Assembly (NCBI GenBank): GCA_937923325.1
Contig: CAKZUQ010000010.1
Location: 1 to 64,000 of the forward strand
Direction of reading: 5' to 3'
Length of the DNA: 64,000 bases
Source of the DNA: an uncultured Bacteriovoracaceae bacterium
GTDB taxonomy: Bacteria > Bdellovibrionota > Bacteriovoracia > Bacteriovoracales > Bacteriovoracaceae
Position 1 is the first letter of the stretch, and each line of letters begins with the position of its first letter. A program made the position numbers and the translations under genes. A model generated the notes under the pieces. It did no database searches, had not been told where the DNA came from, and saw only the letters and a list, made by a program, of their open reading frames with translations. This document shows positions 1-8,788 of this stretch, in pieces.

Positions 1-90
1 TGTTAGCTTTTTAGATTATGATTTAGGATATTTTGACGATAAGAGTAGAAAAGTGGAGCCAATAACGGATCCATTTGGCATGAAAAAAGT

Positions 91-134
91 GTAAAGCATG
101 TCTTCGGTATAAAATGTAAAGTATGTCTCCGGTA
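91..134. repeat. Pair of 19-bp direct repeats, possible IS21-family end remnant
   Basis: Two near-identical 19-mers lie at 91-109 and 116-134 (17 of 19 positions match), with pattern GTAAAGYATGTCTYCGGTA and a 25-bp period. Tandem terminal repeats containing ATGTCTCCGGT-like cores are typical of IS21-family ends, so this may be the remnant of one. No istA or istB coding sequence is visible in the window. The rest of 1-296 holds no convincing gene. An 8-bp inverted repeat (202-209 with 222-229) flanks a 12-base loop. The IS21 assignment rests on motif resemblance only. Confidence 0.35.
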
Positions 135-296
135 CGGACCCAATAGTCCAAGGAATGACAGAAAATACAGGTATAGCCAAAGTGTAGCCACAAATAGCCA
201 CTTCTAGACGGCCACAGACAAGTCTAGAAAGGTTGAACTAACCTGAATAAGTCTAACTAGCCGTAATCAAGTACCTGAAATTTAAGATGTTTAGAG

Positions 297-330
297 AAAA
301 AGTGCTTCCACCATCCTCGTCGGATGGTGG
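297..330 (-). terminator. Intrinsic terminator of tmRNA, overlapping its CCA end
   Basis: On the minus strand a 9-bp perfect stem (322-330 with 308-316) with a 5-base loop is followed within 6 bases by a T run (complement of 297-301). The 5' arm of the stem is the CCACCA 3' end of the tmRNA plus three more bases. The terminator hairpin therefore buries the mature acceptor end until it is trimmed. Confidence 0.8.
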
Positions 331-697
331 AGCTGGTCGGAATCGAACCGACGTCCAAAGACTCATCCAGTAGAGAGCACTACGTGTGTAGTCGCATTAG
401 AGGAAGCGACGCCTGTGAGGGATTTATCAAACCCACAAAATCCGGTGATTTTATTTAAAAGGTTCTCCCGACTTTTCCTTTGCTAACTTTGATTTAGTAG
501 CTCTCAGCTTGAGCTGGTCACTTGCTTTTTGTTATTGGTGCAAGCCCCTCAGCGGACGCGGTAATCTAAAGAGATTAGGCAGCCATTGCGAATTCGTTGT
601 TTCCAACTAAGTTTGGGCGGCTTTTTACAAGGCCTGCCGACCAACCTTGACACGCACTCAATCCTTCCGTAGCCCCTGTCGAAACCAGTGCAGCCCC
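325..697 (-). ncRNA. ssrA: tmRNA (transfer-messenger RNA)
   Basis: This RNA rescues stalled ribosomes and tags the unfinished peptide for proteolysis, working with SmpB. The 5' end (697 downward) starts GGGGCUG, which pairs over seven positions (one G-U) with CAGCUCC before ACCA at the 3' end (325-327 is CCA). The T-arm, with GGTTCGATTCC, lies just inside the 3' end, and the conserved 5' segment GGTTTCGACAGGGG follows the acceptor stem. The tag frame is at 604-575: resume codon GGA preceded by TTAGTT, encoding GNNEFAMAA then TAA. A Gly-first tag resembles that of Bdellovibrio (from memory), and the hydrophobic MAA end suits ClpXP recognition. Length is 373 nt, normal for a one-piece tmRNA. 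An apparent ORF across 647-862 is only a reading through this RNA. Confidence 0.97.
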
Positions 698-758
698 ATA
701 AAGATCAAATATCATAAAAATATAACACAAAAAGAATTAAATAGATATAATACTAAAT

Positions 759-869
759 ATGAAAAAGTTAATCAAAGCCATATCAAGCCCGTGGATAAAG
801 ATTCCATTTGGGATCATTGCTCTGTCACTATTTATATACAAATTAATCGTAGAAAACTTTAGATTATAA
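759..869 (+). CDS. Possible 36-residue single-pass membrane microprotein
   Basis: ATG at 759 opens a 36-codon frame ending TAA at 867-869. The product has a basic N terminus (MKKLIKAI), a hydrophobic stretch from about residue 12 to 31 and a short polar tail, the usual look of a small inner-membrane protein. A TATAAT box (746-751) lies only 7 bases before the ATG, and there is no clear Shine-Dalgarno site. Either the start is leaderless or the frame is fortuitous. It is oriented divergently from the tmRNA. No family is recognised. The main support is composition and the hairpin immediately after the stop. Confidence 0.35.
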   Translation: MKKLIKAISSPWIKIPFGIIALSLFIYKLIVENFRL

Positions 870-870
870 A

Positions 871-900
871 TGCCTCGAACCCACAATTAGATTCGAGGCA
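871..900. terminator. Perfect 9-bp hairpin after the microprotein
   Basis: TGCCTCGAA (871-879) pairs perfectly with TTCGAGGCA (892-900) around a 12-base loop, starting one base after the stop of the small frame. No T run follows on the plus strand, but on the minus strand the stem is followed by TTTATAATCT. It may be a weak terminator or a processing hairpin. The remaining 901-1150 holds no gene I can support. Confidence 0.4.
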
Positions 901-1158
901 ATAAGGGGGAATGACATTAAAGTCACATGACCATTAATTATGGCCAAATCTCTATAATATATTAATAAATCTCTATCCATGGTATTTTGTCCTGTCCACT
1001 GAATAATCCTTACAAGAATCGTAACTTCTTACAAAAGACTGGTATCAATATGCCAAATTCCTATGGCTTGACATGTATTTTACATAAATCCAATAAATGA
1101 TATTTATCAATAAAATCAATAACCTAGATTAAAACTATGCGACGGATCAATACTGCGG

Positions 1159-1185
1159 TATAATAACATTTGTTAACAGATAAGG
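1159..1185 (+). promoter_or_regulatory. -10 box and ribosome binding site for the GTG-started HD-GYP-like gene
   Basis: A consensus TATAAT is at 1159-1164 with no strong -35. AAGG at 1182-1185 is 7 bases before the GTG at 1193. This supports GTG as the start of the following gene with a very short leader. Confidence 0.5.
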
Positions 1186-1192
1186 CTCTTAA

Positions 1193-2566
1193 GTGAAAGT
1201 ACTAATCGTCTCTGAAAATCAGGGAGACTCTCAAATTTTAAGAAAAGTAGTTAAAAGCATTATTAAATCATCAATAATAGTGACTGCTGTTAATAAGGCC
1301 CAAGCAACTGAAATAATTTGTAACGATGGCCCCTTTGCTTTTTACATAATTGATAGCGATATTAAAAATTTTAAACTAAACGCAGTCATAGAAAGCTTTA
1401 TCGAACTCTCCGGCTCAAGACCAATTTTATACACAGGACACCAAGTAAACTTTAACTCCTCTATTACTCAAGAGCTATTTGATGAGAACGAAAGTAATCA
1501 ATATATTGCAAAGCCGTTTGGAGAAGATAGCTTTAGGTTAGATCTTGAAGAAAAATTAAATGTAATTCTTAAGGCCGTTGCCTCAGAAAATAGAGAACAC
1601 TCAATTGAACAAATTGATCCCAACGACTTTATAAAAATGAAGTTAAGAGGTTTTTATCTATTTGATGAGTTTCCTTATGATATTTATTTAGAAATAACAC
1701 CAACAAGATACTTAAAACTACTTCCGGCCAATACAAAGTACGGTCATTCATTTTTGGCCAGTTATGCTAAAAAAAATATAAAATTCTTATACATAAAAAA
1801 AGATGATCAACTAGAATTTTTAGAAGGCGAAGTCGATCACTTTCTAGAGTTTTTTAAAAACAAAAGAGATAAGAGTGACGATATATTCACAACTCTACTT
1901 AGAAGTGTGACAGTTCTTCATCAGTATTTAATTGCGATTGGTATATCTAAAAAAGCAGTAACTTTAATGGATCACTTAGTTACAACGATCATTAATATAC
2001 AAATGAAAAACCAAGACCTTAAAACAGTTCTCAATAATTATCCTTACTACTACGAAGGTATTTCAAGTAAAAGTATACTCACTGCAATTATTTCTATTTA
2101 TATAGCAAGAGACCTAGACTGGGACTCAAAAACAACTAAGGGAAAATTAATTGCTGCATCGATATTACAAGACTATGCACTACCAGATGAAATGCTAAGT
2201 AAAGTTACATCTTTAAAAGACCCTTACCTAAAAGGGTTAACTAAAGAATTGGTTAAAGAATTTAAAGAACATCCAGAAAAATCATCAAAGATGGCCGCTC
2301 AATTTAATAAATATGCTGATATCGATTCAATAATAATGGCCCACCATGAATTTCCCAGTAGAAAAGGATTTCCTAACAGACCTATAAATAACTTACTAAG
2401 CCAACTCAACCACGTGTTTAATATATCTCAATTTGTTGCATCTAAGATTGATGGAGAAAACTTTATGAATGTTCCCTTAAATAAAATTCTTCTTACATTA
2501 AAAAAAGAATTTAACATTGGTAGTGCTAAGGATATCTACGAAGTATTTAGAAAGTCTTTACTATAA
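1193..2566 (+). CDS. Receiver-like plus degenerate HD-GYP domain protein
   Basis: 457 residues, GTG start. Residues 1 to about 130 look like a response-regulator receiver fold (MKVLIVSEN start, IIDSD, then AKPF near the end), but the acidic pocket is poor. The C-terminal half (about 240-440) resembles an HD-GYP cyclic-di-GMP phosphodiesterase domain: it keeps HHEFPSRKGFPNRP, the counterpart of the HHE...GYP segment, while the catalytic HD pair appears as QDY. It is therefore probably a catalytically dead, possibly ligand-sensing relative. HD-GYP proteins control c-di-GMP-linked motility and predation in Bdellovibrio-type bacteria. The neighbour on the other strand (2561-3904) is a related protein with an intact HD, and the two genes overlap tail to tail by 6 bases. 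Confidence 0.7.
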   Translation: MKVLIVSENQGDSQILRKVVKSIIKSSIIVTAVNKAQATEIICNDGPFAFYIIDSDIKNFKLNAVIESFIELSGSRPILYTGHQVNFNSSITQELFDENESNQYIAKPFGEDSFRLDLEEKLNVILKAVASENREHSIEQIDPNDFIKMKLRGFYLFDEFPYDIYLEITPTRYLKLLPANTKYGHSFLASYAKKNIKFLYIKKDDQLEFLEGEVDHFLEFFKNKRDKSDDIFTTLLRSVTVLHQYLIAIGISKKAVTLMDHLVTTIINIQMKNQDLKTVLNNYPYYYEGISSKSILTAIISIYIARDLDWDSKTTKGKLIAASILQDYALPDEMLSKVTSLKDPYLKGLTKELVKEFKEHPEKSSKMAAQFNKYADIDSIIMAHHEFPSRKGFPNRPINNLLSQLNHVFNISQFVASKIDGENFMNVPLNKILLTLKKEFNIGSAKDIYEVFRKSLL

Positions 2567-3904
2567 ATCTACATCCATAAAAGCTTCGATAATTTTCTTA
2601 TATGTATGTCTTTGATATCTTTCTTTTAATTTACTAACAATTAACTTCTTATCAAAAGCTTGAGATTTTTGCCCATCTGAAACATTTTCAAAGACATGTT
2701 TTGCAATATCATGAGAAATTAAAATCACTTTGGCCAAAGGTGATATATCATCTCCAAAAATCCCAGGAAAACCTTTACCACTTGTACTACCGTGATGTTG
2801 AGCAAGTAAGGTATCTGCGCCCATTGGAGCTTTTGGATAACCTCTTATGAAGTTTGATGCAAGATATGCGTGATCGAAAATAACTTCCTTATCTACTTCT
2901 GTTACATCATCTCTAAAAAGCAATTCCTCCTCATCGACAGCATCATACTTGGCGTAAATTGGAACTAAAAATAGATCGTGAAAAAATAGAACAAAGGCCA
3001 CTTTCTCCTGTTGCTCTTTAGACCCCCAAGGCATCTTAGAAATTAGTTCTCTAGAAATATAAGTAGCAAAAATACTATGTGAATAAATAAACCCATCTTT
3101 ATTTTCAAGTAAAATTTGAATTAGATTTTTAGCTTTTGGAACACCACTTGATATATTTTTAAAAGCTTTTACACACAGATTAGATATTTCTGTAAGCTCA
3201 GTTGTAAGTTCCTCACTTTCAGATATTTGCTCTGCAACGAATTGAGCTCCTTGCGATACGAGCTCAACTTTTTCAAAAGTAGTAAGTTCTTCATTTCTAA
3301 GCTCTTCAATAATTAGAACTGAGCTATGATTAATAAATTTTAACCTTTCATTAGCATTTATATACAAAAATTCATCTTCTTCAGTAATTAAATCAACATC
3401 TACAGCAGCACTTGCTTTAAACAATAGTGCATATTCTCCTTCATTAATATTAAAAACATCAACAGAAGAAGACTTTAGAAACTTAAAAATTTTACTAGAA
3501 ACAGGGTAATAATCAGGAATATTTAATTCGATCATATCTTTTGCCGTTACATTTAACTTTTTAGCAAAAGCTCTAATCATTTCCCTTAAATCATACTTAT
3601 TTTTAAATATCTTATTAACTTCAAAACCCAAGGCATCTAGATCAGAATTTGTTATTTCTCCAATAAGATAAATTTTATTTTGAGAATCAGATTTTAAAGA
3701 CTCAAAGGTTTCTTTAAAATCGATAACCTTACTTGAAGATACTAGGAATATACGTTCACCTAGATACTTTTTGCTAATCTCCTTTTGAAGCGACGATCTA
3801 TTTGAATGGACTACTAAATCAATACCAACATAGGCCCTAAGATTTAGCTCATAAAGGGAGTCTAAGAAATTGTTATTGCTAATTAAATGAACGTGAGTTT
3901 TCAT
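2561..3904 (-). CDS. HD-GYP domain protein (putative c-di-GMP phosphodiesterase)
   Basis: 447 residues. The first 130 or so form a degenerate receiver-like domain. Residues about 250-447 are HD-GYP-like, with an HD pair (FFHDLFL), a later FDHAYLA, HHGSTSGKGFP in place of the HHE...GYP block, and SHDIAKHV. This one keeps the metal-binding HD that the convergent neighbour has lost, but the third GYP residue differs (GFP). The expected reaction is hydrolysis of cyclic di-GMP in the cytoplasm, but the changed motif makes substrate and activity uncertain. The ATG is preceded by AAAGG at good spacing. The stop TAG is interleaved with the TAA of the plus-strand gene. Confidence 0.7.
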   Translation of the reverse strand: MKTHVHLISNNNFLDSLYELNLRAYVGIDLVVHSNRSSLQKEISKKYLGERIFLVSSSKVIDFKETFESLKSDSQNKIYLIGEITNSDLDALGFEVNKIFKNKYDLREMIRAFAKKLNVTAKDMIELNIPDYYPVSSKIFKFLKSSSVDVFNINEGEYALLFKASAAVDVDLITEEDEFLYINANERLKFINHSSVLIIEELRNEELTTFEKVELVSQGAQFVAEQISESEELTTELTEISNLCVKAFKNISSGVPKAKNLIQILLENKDGFIYSHSIFATYISRELISKMPWGSKEQQEKVAFVLFFHDLFLVPIYAKYDAVDEEELLFRDDVTEVDKEVIFDHAYLASNFIRGYPKAPMGADTLLAQHHGSTSGKGFPGIFGDDISPLAKVILISHDIAKHVFENVSDGQKSQAFDKKLIVSKLKERYQRHTYKKIIEAFMDVDL

Positions 3905-3937
3905 AAATACCTTTTAAAAACTTACGCTGATTATAGC

Positions 3938-4189
3938 TTACTTATGAAGAAAAATCTTTAGTTTTCTATAAGACATATCAAATGCGTCCTTTGAAGAAGA
4001 CTCAGAAAATACCTGACCAACGTGCTTATAGATCTTGCCACTTTCAGAAAGAATAATATCAATCTCACTATCGAATTTACTTTGATTCTTATAAATTATT
4101 ACTCTCCCCACCAAATATGGAGATAATTCGCCTAATTCTATTAAATATTCTGCTGGAAACTCTATTTTATTCACCAGGTCAATGTACAA
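3938..4189 (-). CDS. Hypothetical 83-residue protein
   Basis: A small acidic/aromatic protein without signal peptide or membrane segment. The middle (LVGRVIIYKNQ, then IDIILSESGKIYKHVGQVF) alternates polar and hydrophobic residues as in a small beta-rich domain. The start codon appears to be TTG (4187-4189) preceded by AAAGGT at 9 bases. It lies head to head with sdhC, about 100 bp away, and 33 bp after the start of the HD-GYP gene, so it may be cotranscribed with that gene. No family recognised. Confidence 0.55.
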   Translation of the reverse strand: MYIDLVNKIEFPAEYLIELGELSPYLVGRVIIYKNQSKFDSEIDIILSESGKIYKHVGQVFSESSSKDAFDMSYRKLKIFLHK

Positions 4190-4234
4190 ATTCTTATGAC
4201 CTTTATCAATGACAAATTAATAATAAATGCTAAC

Positions 4235-4267
4235 ATAATATTAGATATTTAGAGATGTTAATATTAT
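4235..4267. promoter_or_regulatory. 9-bp inverted repeat in the sdh leader
   Basis: ATAATATTA (4235-4243) and TAATATTAT (4259-4267) are perfect inverted copies separated by 15 bases, between the divergent 83-residue gene and sdhC. The repeat lies just upstream of the sdhC ribosome site GGGAG (4278-4282). It could be an operator for a dimeric regulator or a leader hairpin. Its all-AT composition in an AT-rich genome limits confidence. Confidence 0.35.
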
Positions 4268-4291
4268 TTAAACAAAAGGGAGTTTTGTATT

Positions 4292-4957
4292 ATGAGCTTA
4301 TCCCAAGACTATTTGAAGTCATCAATTGGAAAGAAGCAAATCATGGCCGTAACAGGTGCTGGTTTAATTGGTTTTGCACTAACGCATTTATTAGGAAATT
4401 TACTAATCTTTTTAGGACCAGACAAGTTTAATTTGTATGCCTACACACTTACTAGTAATCCACTAATCTATCTTGCTGAAGCAGTTTTATTGTCTATGTT
4501 TTTAGGACATATTATTATTGCATTGGTAATTAACATTCAAAATAGAAATGCGCGATCTCAAAGCTACTATAAGAAAAAGCGAACAGGTAGAGGTGAAACA
4601 TTCGCATCAAAAACAATGCCTTATACAGGAATTATTTTATTAATATTTCTTGTACTCCACCTTATTAACTTCAAGTATGGATCTAACTATCCAACTACTG
4701 TTGATGGAGTTGAAATGAGAGATTTATACAGGACAGTTATCGAGTATTTTATGAGCCCTATTTATACTGCATGGTATGTATTTGCGATGATTTCTTTCGG
4801 TATTCATACGTCCCATGGATTTTGGTCAATGACACAATCATGGGGATTTGATCATCCAAAGTACACTCCTCTACTTAAGTGTACTAGTTGCGCTTATGGA
4901 GTAATTGTCGCTCTTGGTTTTTCATCATTAGCAATATTCTGTCACTTACAAAACTAA
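4292..4957 (+). CDS. sdhC: Succinate dehydrogenase/fumarate reductase cytochrome b subunit (b558 family)
   Basis: 221 residues and five hydrophobic segments (about 18-42, 58-82, 108-127, 155-178, 195-218), the single-subunit di-haem membrane anchor of the b558 type found in Bacillus, delta-type proteobacteria and Bacteroidetes. Candidate haem ligands are His32, His73, His123 and His172/His175, each in or near a helix. It anchors SdhAB to the inner membrane and passes electrons between the iron-sulfur subunit and the quinone pool, probably menaquinone for this class. It is first in sdhC-sdhA-sdhB, with 12 bases to sdhA. The ribosome site is GGGAG at 4278-4282, with an inverted repeat upstream in the leader. 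Confidence 0.93.
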   Translation: MSLSQDYLKSSIGKKQIMAVTGAGLIGFALTHLLGNLLIFLGPDKFNLYAYTLTSNPLIYLAEAVLLSMFLGHIIIALVINIQNRNARSQSYYKKKRTGRGETFASKTMPYTGIILLIFLVLHLINFKYGSNYPTTVDGVEMRDLYRTVIEYFMSPIYTAWYVFAMISFGIHTSHGFWSMTQSWGFDHPKYTPLLKCTSCAYGVIVALGFSSLAIFCHLQN

Positions 4958-4969
4958 AAGGATTTTAAT

Positions 4970-6889
4970 ATGAGTTTTAAATTAGATGCCAAAATCCCTG
5001 ATGGCCCAATTGAAAATAAATGGGAAGAACATAAATTTAAATGTAAACTAGTAAACCCAGCAAATAAAAGAAAATATTCAGTAATTGTTGTTGGTACTGG
5101 TTTAGCTGGTGGATCCGCATCAGCATCTCTAGCAGAACTTGGGTACGAAGTTAAAGCTTTCTGTGTACAAGACAGTCCAAGAAGAGCTCACTCTATTGCT
5201 GCCCAAGGTGGTATCAATGCTGCAAAAAATTATCAAAATGATGGTGATTCAGTTTGGAGACTTTTCTACGATACAGTTAAAGGTGGAGACTACAGGGCAA
5301 GAGAAGCAAACGTTTATAGACTAGCTCAAGTTTCTAATAACATTATTGATCAATGTGCTGCTCAAGGTGTGCCATTTGCAAGAGAGTACGGTGGATACTT
5401 AGCAAATAGATCATTCGGTGGAGCACAGGTTTCTAGAACATTCTACGCTAGAGGGCAAACTGGACAACAGTTACTTTTAGGTGCTTACCAATCAATGATG
5501 AAAGAGGTTGGAAAAGGAAACGTTAAGCTTTACACAAGAAGAGAAGTTCACGATGTTGTCTTAGTTGACGGAAAAGCTAGAGGGATTGTTGTTAGAAACT
5601 TAACAACAGGAGAACTAGAAAAATACGTAGCTGATGCTGTTATCTTAGCAAGTGGTGGATATGGAAATACTTATTATCTTTCTACTAATGCAATGGCATC
5701 TAACTGCGGGGCAGCTTGGAAAGCATATAAAAAAGGTGCTGGATTTGCGAACCCATGTTTCACTCAAATTCACCCTACTTGTATTCCTGTTCACGGAGAA
5801 TCACAGTCTAAACTTACTCTCATGAGTGAGTCGCTAAGAAATGATGGACGTGTTTGGGTACCTAAAAAAGAAGGTGATAACAGACATCCCAATGAAATTC
5901 CTGAAGGTGAAAGAGATTACTACTTAGAAAGAATCTATCCATCTTTTGGTAACCTAGTTCCAAGAGACGTTGCATCAAGAAATGCTAAACTTCAAGTTGA
6001 TGCAGGAAAAGGTGTTGGAGAAACTGGAGTTGCAGTTTACCTAGACTTTAAAGACGCAATAGAAAGAGAAGGACAGGATGTAATTGCTGCTAGATACGGT
6101 AACCTATTTGAAATGTATCAAAGAATCACTGATGAATCCCCATATAAGCAACCAATGAGAATTTATCCTGCTGTTCATTATACGATGGGTGGATTATGGG
6201 TTGATTACAACTTGATGAGTACAATTCCAGGACTTCATGTTCTTGGAGAAGCAAACTTCTCTGATCATGGAGCAAACAGATTAGGAGCATCTGCTCTTAT
6301 GCAAGGTCTTGCTGATGGTTACTTTGTTATCCCATATACAATTGGAGACTATCTAGGAAATACTACACTAGATAAAGTTGATACTGATCATATTGAATTT
6401 ACAAAAGCTGAAAAAGCTATCAACGATAGACTAAATAAGCTCTTAAACATTAATGGTAAGAAAACTGCTGATGACTTTCACAAAGCACTTGGGAAAATCA
6501 TGTGGGGACATGTTGGAATGAGTAGAAATGAAGAGGGGCTTAAAAAAGCAATCTCTGAAATCCAAGAATTGAAAAAGGAATTCTGGACAAATGTTTCTGT
6601 TCCAGGTGATGCAGATGGAGTTAACACAGAACTTGATAAGGCTTCAAGAGTAGCTGATTTTTTAGAAATGGGTGAACTTATGGCCAGAGACGCCTTAATG
6701 AGACCAGAGTCATGTGGTGGTCACTTTAGAGAGGAATCACAAACTCCAGAAAACGAAGCACTAAGAAAAGATGATGAATATGCTCATAGTGCTGTTTGGG
6801 AATTTAAGGGTGATGATCAAGAACCTGTTAGACACAAAGAAGAACTTACATTTGAGAATGTTCCTCTAACACAAAGATCTTATAAATAA
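4970..6889 (+). CDS. sdhA: Succinate dehydrogenase/fumarate reductase flavoprotein subunit
   Basis: 639 residues, normal for the b558-associated class. It oxidises succinate to fumarate (or the reverse) with covalent FAD. The N-terminal dinucleotide fold carries GTGLAGG (42-48). His74 in [11 protein letters not shown] is the likely flavin-linking residue. The capping-domain active site has [16 protein letters not shown] and [10 protein letters not shown], and [10 protein letters not shown] and [15 protein letters not shown] complete the FAD and substrate pocket. It lies between sdhC (12-base gap) and sdhB (11-base gap) in one operon ending at the 7694 terminator. All catalytic motifs are present and nothing suggests loss of function. 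Confidence 0.97.
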   Translation: MSFKLDAKIPDGPIENKWEEHKFKCKLVNPANKRKYSVIVVGTGLAGGSASASLAELGYEVKAFCVQDSPRRAHSIAAQGGINAAKNYQNDGDSVWRLFYDTVKGGDYRAREANVYRLAQVSNNIIDQCAAQGVPFAREYGGYLANRSFGGAQVSRTFYARGQTGQQLLLGAYQSMMKEVGKGNVKLYTRREVHDVVLVDGKARGIVVRNLTTGELEKYVADAVILASGGYGNTYYLSTNAMASNCGAAWKAYKKGAGFANPCFTQIHPTCIPVHGESQSKLTLMSESLRNDGRVWVPKKEGDNRHPNEIPEGERDYYLERIYPSFGNLVPRDVASRNAKLQVDAGKGVGETGVAVYLDFKDAIEREGQDVIAARYGNLFEMYQRITDESPYKQPMRIYPAVHYTMGGLWVDYNLMSTIPGLHVLGEANFSDHGANRLGASALMQGLADGYFVIPYTIGDYLGNTTLDKVDTDHIEFTKAEKAINDRLNKLLNINGKKTADDFHKALGKIMWGHVGMSRNEEGLKKAISEIQELKKEFWTNVSVPGDADGVNTELDKASRVADFLEMGELMARDALMRPESCGGHFREESQTPENEALRKDDEYAHSAVWEFKGDDQEPVRHKEELTFENVPLTQRSYK

Positions 6890-6900
6890 AGGATATACCT

Positions 6901-7671
6901 ATGAGTAGTGAAAAAAATATTTCGGTTAATTTAAAAATCTGGAGACAGAAAAACAATAAAGCAAATGGACACTTTGAAGATTATTCTTTAAATGGTGTTT
7001 CAACAGGTATGTCATTCCTAGAAATGATAGATATGCTAAATGAAAAACTTGTAAGAGAGGGAAAAGACTCTGTAGCTTTTGACCATGACTGTAGAGAAGG
7101 TATCTGTGGTATGTGTTCAATGATGATAAATGGAGAAGCGCACGGACCTCAAAAAGAAACAACGACATGTCAGTTACATATGAGATCATTTGAAGATGGT
7201 GCAAATATTGTAATTGAGCCATTTAGAGCAACAGCATTTCCAGTTGTAAAAGATTTAATGGTAGATAGGTCATCTTTTGATAGAGTAATTGCTGCAGGTG
7301 GATTTATCTCTGTAGCGACGGGAAATGCACAAGATGCAAATGCAACTCCAATCAATAAAGAAAATGCAGATCTAGCAATGGATGCAGCTGCATGTATTGG
7401 GTGTGGAGCATGTGTTGCAAGTTGTCCAAATGCTAGTGCCATGTTATTTACGTCGGCAAAAATTTCTCAACTTAAACTTTTACCTCAGGGTGAATTAGAA
7501 GCTCCAAAAAGAGCAGCTGGTATGGTTGCTCAAATGGATAAGGAAGGTTTTGGGAACTGCTCAAATCATGCCGAATGTGAGGCCAGTTGTCCTAAGGGAA
7601 TCAATCTTTCAAATATTGCAAGAATGAATAGAGAGTACTTTAAGTCAAAAACATTTTCTAAAAAATTCTAA
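6901..7671 (+). CDS. sdhB: Succinate dehydrogenase/fumarate reductase iron-sulfur subunit
   Basis: 256 residues. The plant-ferredoxin domain has Cys64, 69, 72 and 90 (CREGICGMC plus a later Cys) for the [2Fe-2S] cluster. The C-terminal domain has [12 protein letters not shown] (Cys165, 168, 171, 175) and Cys220, 226 and 230 for the [4Fe-4S] and [3Fe-4S] clusters. It carries electrons from SdhA flavin to the SdhC haems and quinone. It is the last gene of the operon and is followed after 22 bases by a strong intrinsic terminator. Confidence 0.96.
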   Translation: MSSEKNISVNLKIWRQKNNKANGHFEDYSLNGVSTGMSFLEMIDMLNEKLVREGKDSVAFDHDCREGICGMCSMMINGEAHGPQKETTTCQLHMRSFEDGANIVIEPFRATAFPVVKDLMVDRSSFDRVIAAGGFISVATGNAQDANATPINKENADLAMDAAACIGCGACVASCPNASAMLFTSAKISQLKLLPQGELEAPKRAAGMVAQMDKEGFGNCSNHAECEASCPKGINLSNIARMNREYFKSKTFSKKF

Positions 7672-7693
7672 TTTTTAATTAGTATAAAAATAG

Positions 7694-7728
7694 AAAGGCC
7701 TGCTAAATTGATCTGCAGGCCTTTTTTT
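7694..7728 (+). terminator. Rho-independent terminator of sdhCAB
   Basis: AAAGGCCTGC (7694-7703) pairs with GCAGGCCTTT (7715-7724) around an 11-base loop, and the stem runs into a T run to 7728. The T run contains part of the stop codon of the convergent protease gene, so the two transcription units abut exactly. Confidence 0.92.
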
Positions 7729-8788
7729 ATTTTCTTAATTTAGAAATTAGCTCTTTAGCATAATCAGTTTTGAGAACACTTATATCTTCAACATGATTTA
7801 AGTATACGCGTAAGGAATGCCTTTTGATAAAGTCTTCTGATGTTAACTTCCCTCTCCTACCAATTCTTCCCATATAGTGAAGTGCCGATGTTCTTAAAAA
7901 ATAAATTTCTAAATCTTTATAACTTCTTCCAATATGTTTTTTTCTTCTTAAAAAGTAGTCATATGTCGATTTAAAATAACGAGGTCGTGAAATAAATTTA
8001 TCTACCAGGATGTCCTCATACTTGTGAAAATCGACTATGTCCGATGCATCTTTATTACAATCTGTTTCATCTATAAATTCCTGTCCTAGAAAAATGTGTT
8101 TTTTTATAAAGTTATATTTCTCCATAGAAGTGGCCATAAGTGCTTTAGGCTTAATTCTGTAAGATGAAACACTTTCAGCAAAATCTTCAGCAGGATTAGT
8201 CATAGCATAGTCTGAAACATAGGCACTTCTTTTTCTAGGTCGTCCTCTGTAGATTCCTCCGTTTGGTTTAGAAGACTCTCTTCTCCAGCCTCCATCAATA
8301 TTTTCCCAAAGCTGAGAATCATCTATTTCTCCCAACATTCCACCTAAAGAATGTGCTAATTCATGGAAAATTATCCCAATTCTCATAGAACTATGAAACT
8401 TATTCCATCTATCAGGGTTAATTTGAATAAGCTTTCCTTTATTTCTTGCGACTGCTCTATGTTGATTTAAAACAGAATACTGCATTTTATATTCAGAGTT
8501 TCTTTTACCTATTTTTATCCAAGAAGGATAAAACTTTGTTGCCAAATAAATATCTCTAAAATGCCTTCTACCAATCCTTCTGTCATTTAAAAGACCCGTT
8601 AGATCGTGCCCCTCCTTCAAAAGTAATTGATAATACCCATTCATACTAAGGTCTAAATTAATTTTAGGTTTACAAGAGGACATTGTGATATCCATTGGTA
8701 AAACGGCATGAGAGTCTTTATCTCGAACTTGACCAATAGCTACACCTAATAAAAGATGGGATAAGAGAAAATAATTAAATAATTTCAT
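7727..8788 (-). CDS. Secreted ATLF-like zinc metalloprotease (second of a tandem pair)
   Basis: 353 residues with an N-terminal signal peptide ending near residue 19-20. HELAH at 142-146 gives the HExxH zinc motif. NPAEDFAESVSSY (198-210), with Glu205, matches the third-ligand region of anthrax-lethal-factor-like (ATLF) metallopeptidases, where the helix EDFAE supplies the glutamate. The exported protein presumably cuts protein or peptidoglycan peptide substrates in the periplasm or in prey. The start ATG shares one base with the TAA of the upstream paralogue, so the pair is translationally coupled. Roughly similar architecture along the whole length indicates a tandem duplication. Confidence 0.75.
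   Translation of the reverse strand: MKLFNYFLLSHLLLGVAIGQVRDKDSHAVLPMDITMSSCKPKINLDLSMNGYYQLLLKEGHDLTGLLNDRRIGRRHFRDIYLATKFYPSWIKIGKRNSEYKMQYSVLNQHRAVARNKGKLIQINPDRWNKFHSSMRIGIIFHELAHSLGGMLGEIDDSQLWENIDGGWRRESSKPNGGIYRGRPRKRSAYVSDYAMTNPAEDFAESVSSYRIKPKALMATSMEKYNFIKKHIFLGQEFIDETDCNKDASDIVDFHKYEDILVDKFISRPRYFKSTYDYFLRRKKHIGRSYKDLEIYFLRTSALHYMGRIGRRGKLTSEDFIKRHSLRVYLNHVEDISVLKTDYAKELISKLRK

Noticed and set aside
325..352. Separate tRNA gene suggested by a T-arm-like segment
   Set aside because: It is the T-arm and acceptor end of tmRNA; no anticodon arm is nearby.
647..862. 71-codon frame on the plus strand
   Set aside because: It runs across the 5' end of tmRNA in antisense and has no protein-like character; the 36-residue frame at 759 is the better candidate there.
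4201..4291. Riboswitch or RNA thermometer in the sdh leader
   Set aside because: Only about 100 bases and all-AT inverted arms; no known riboswitch core seen.
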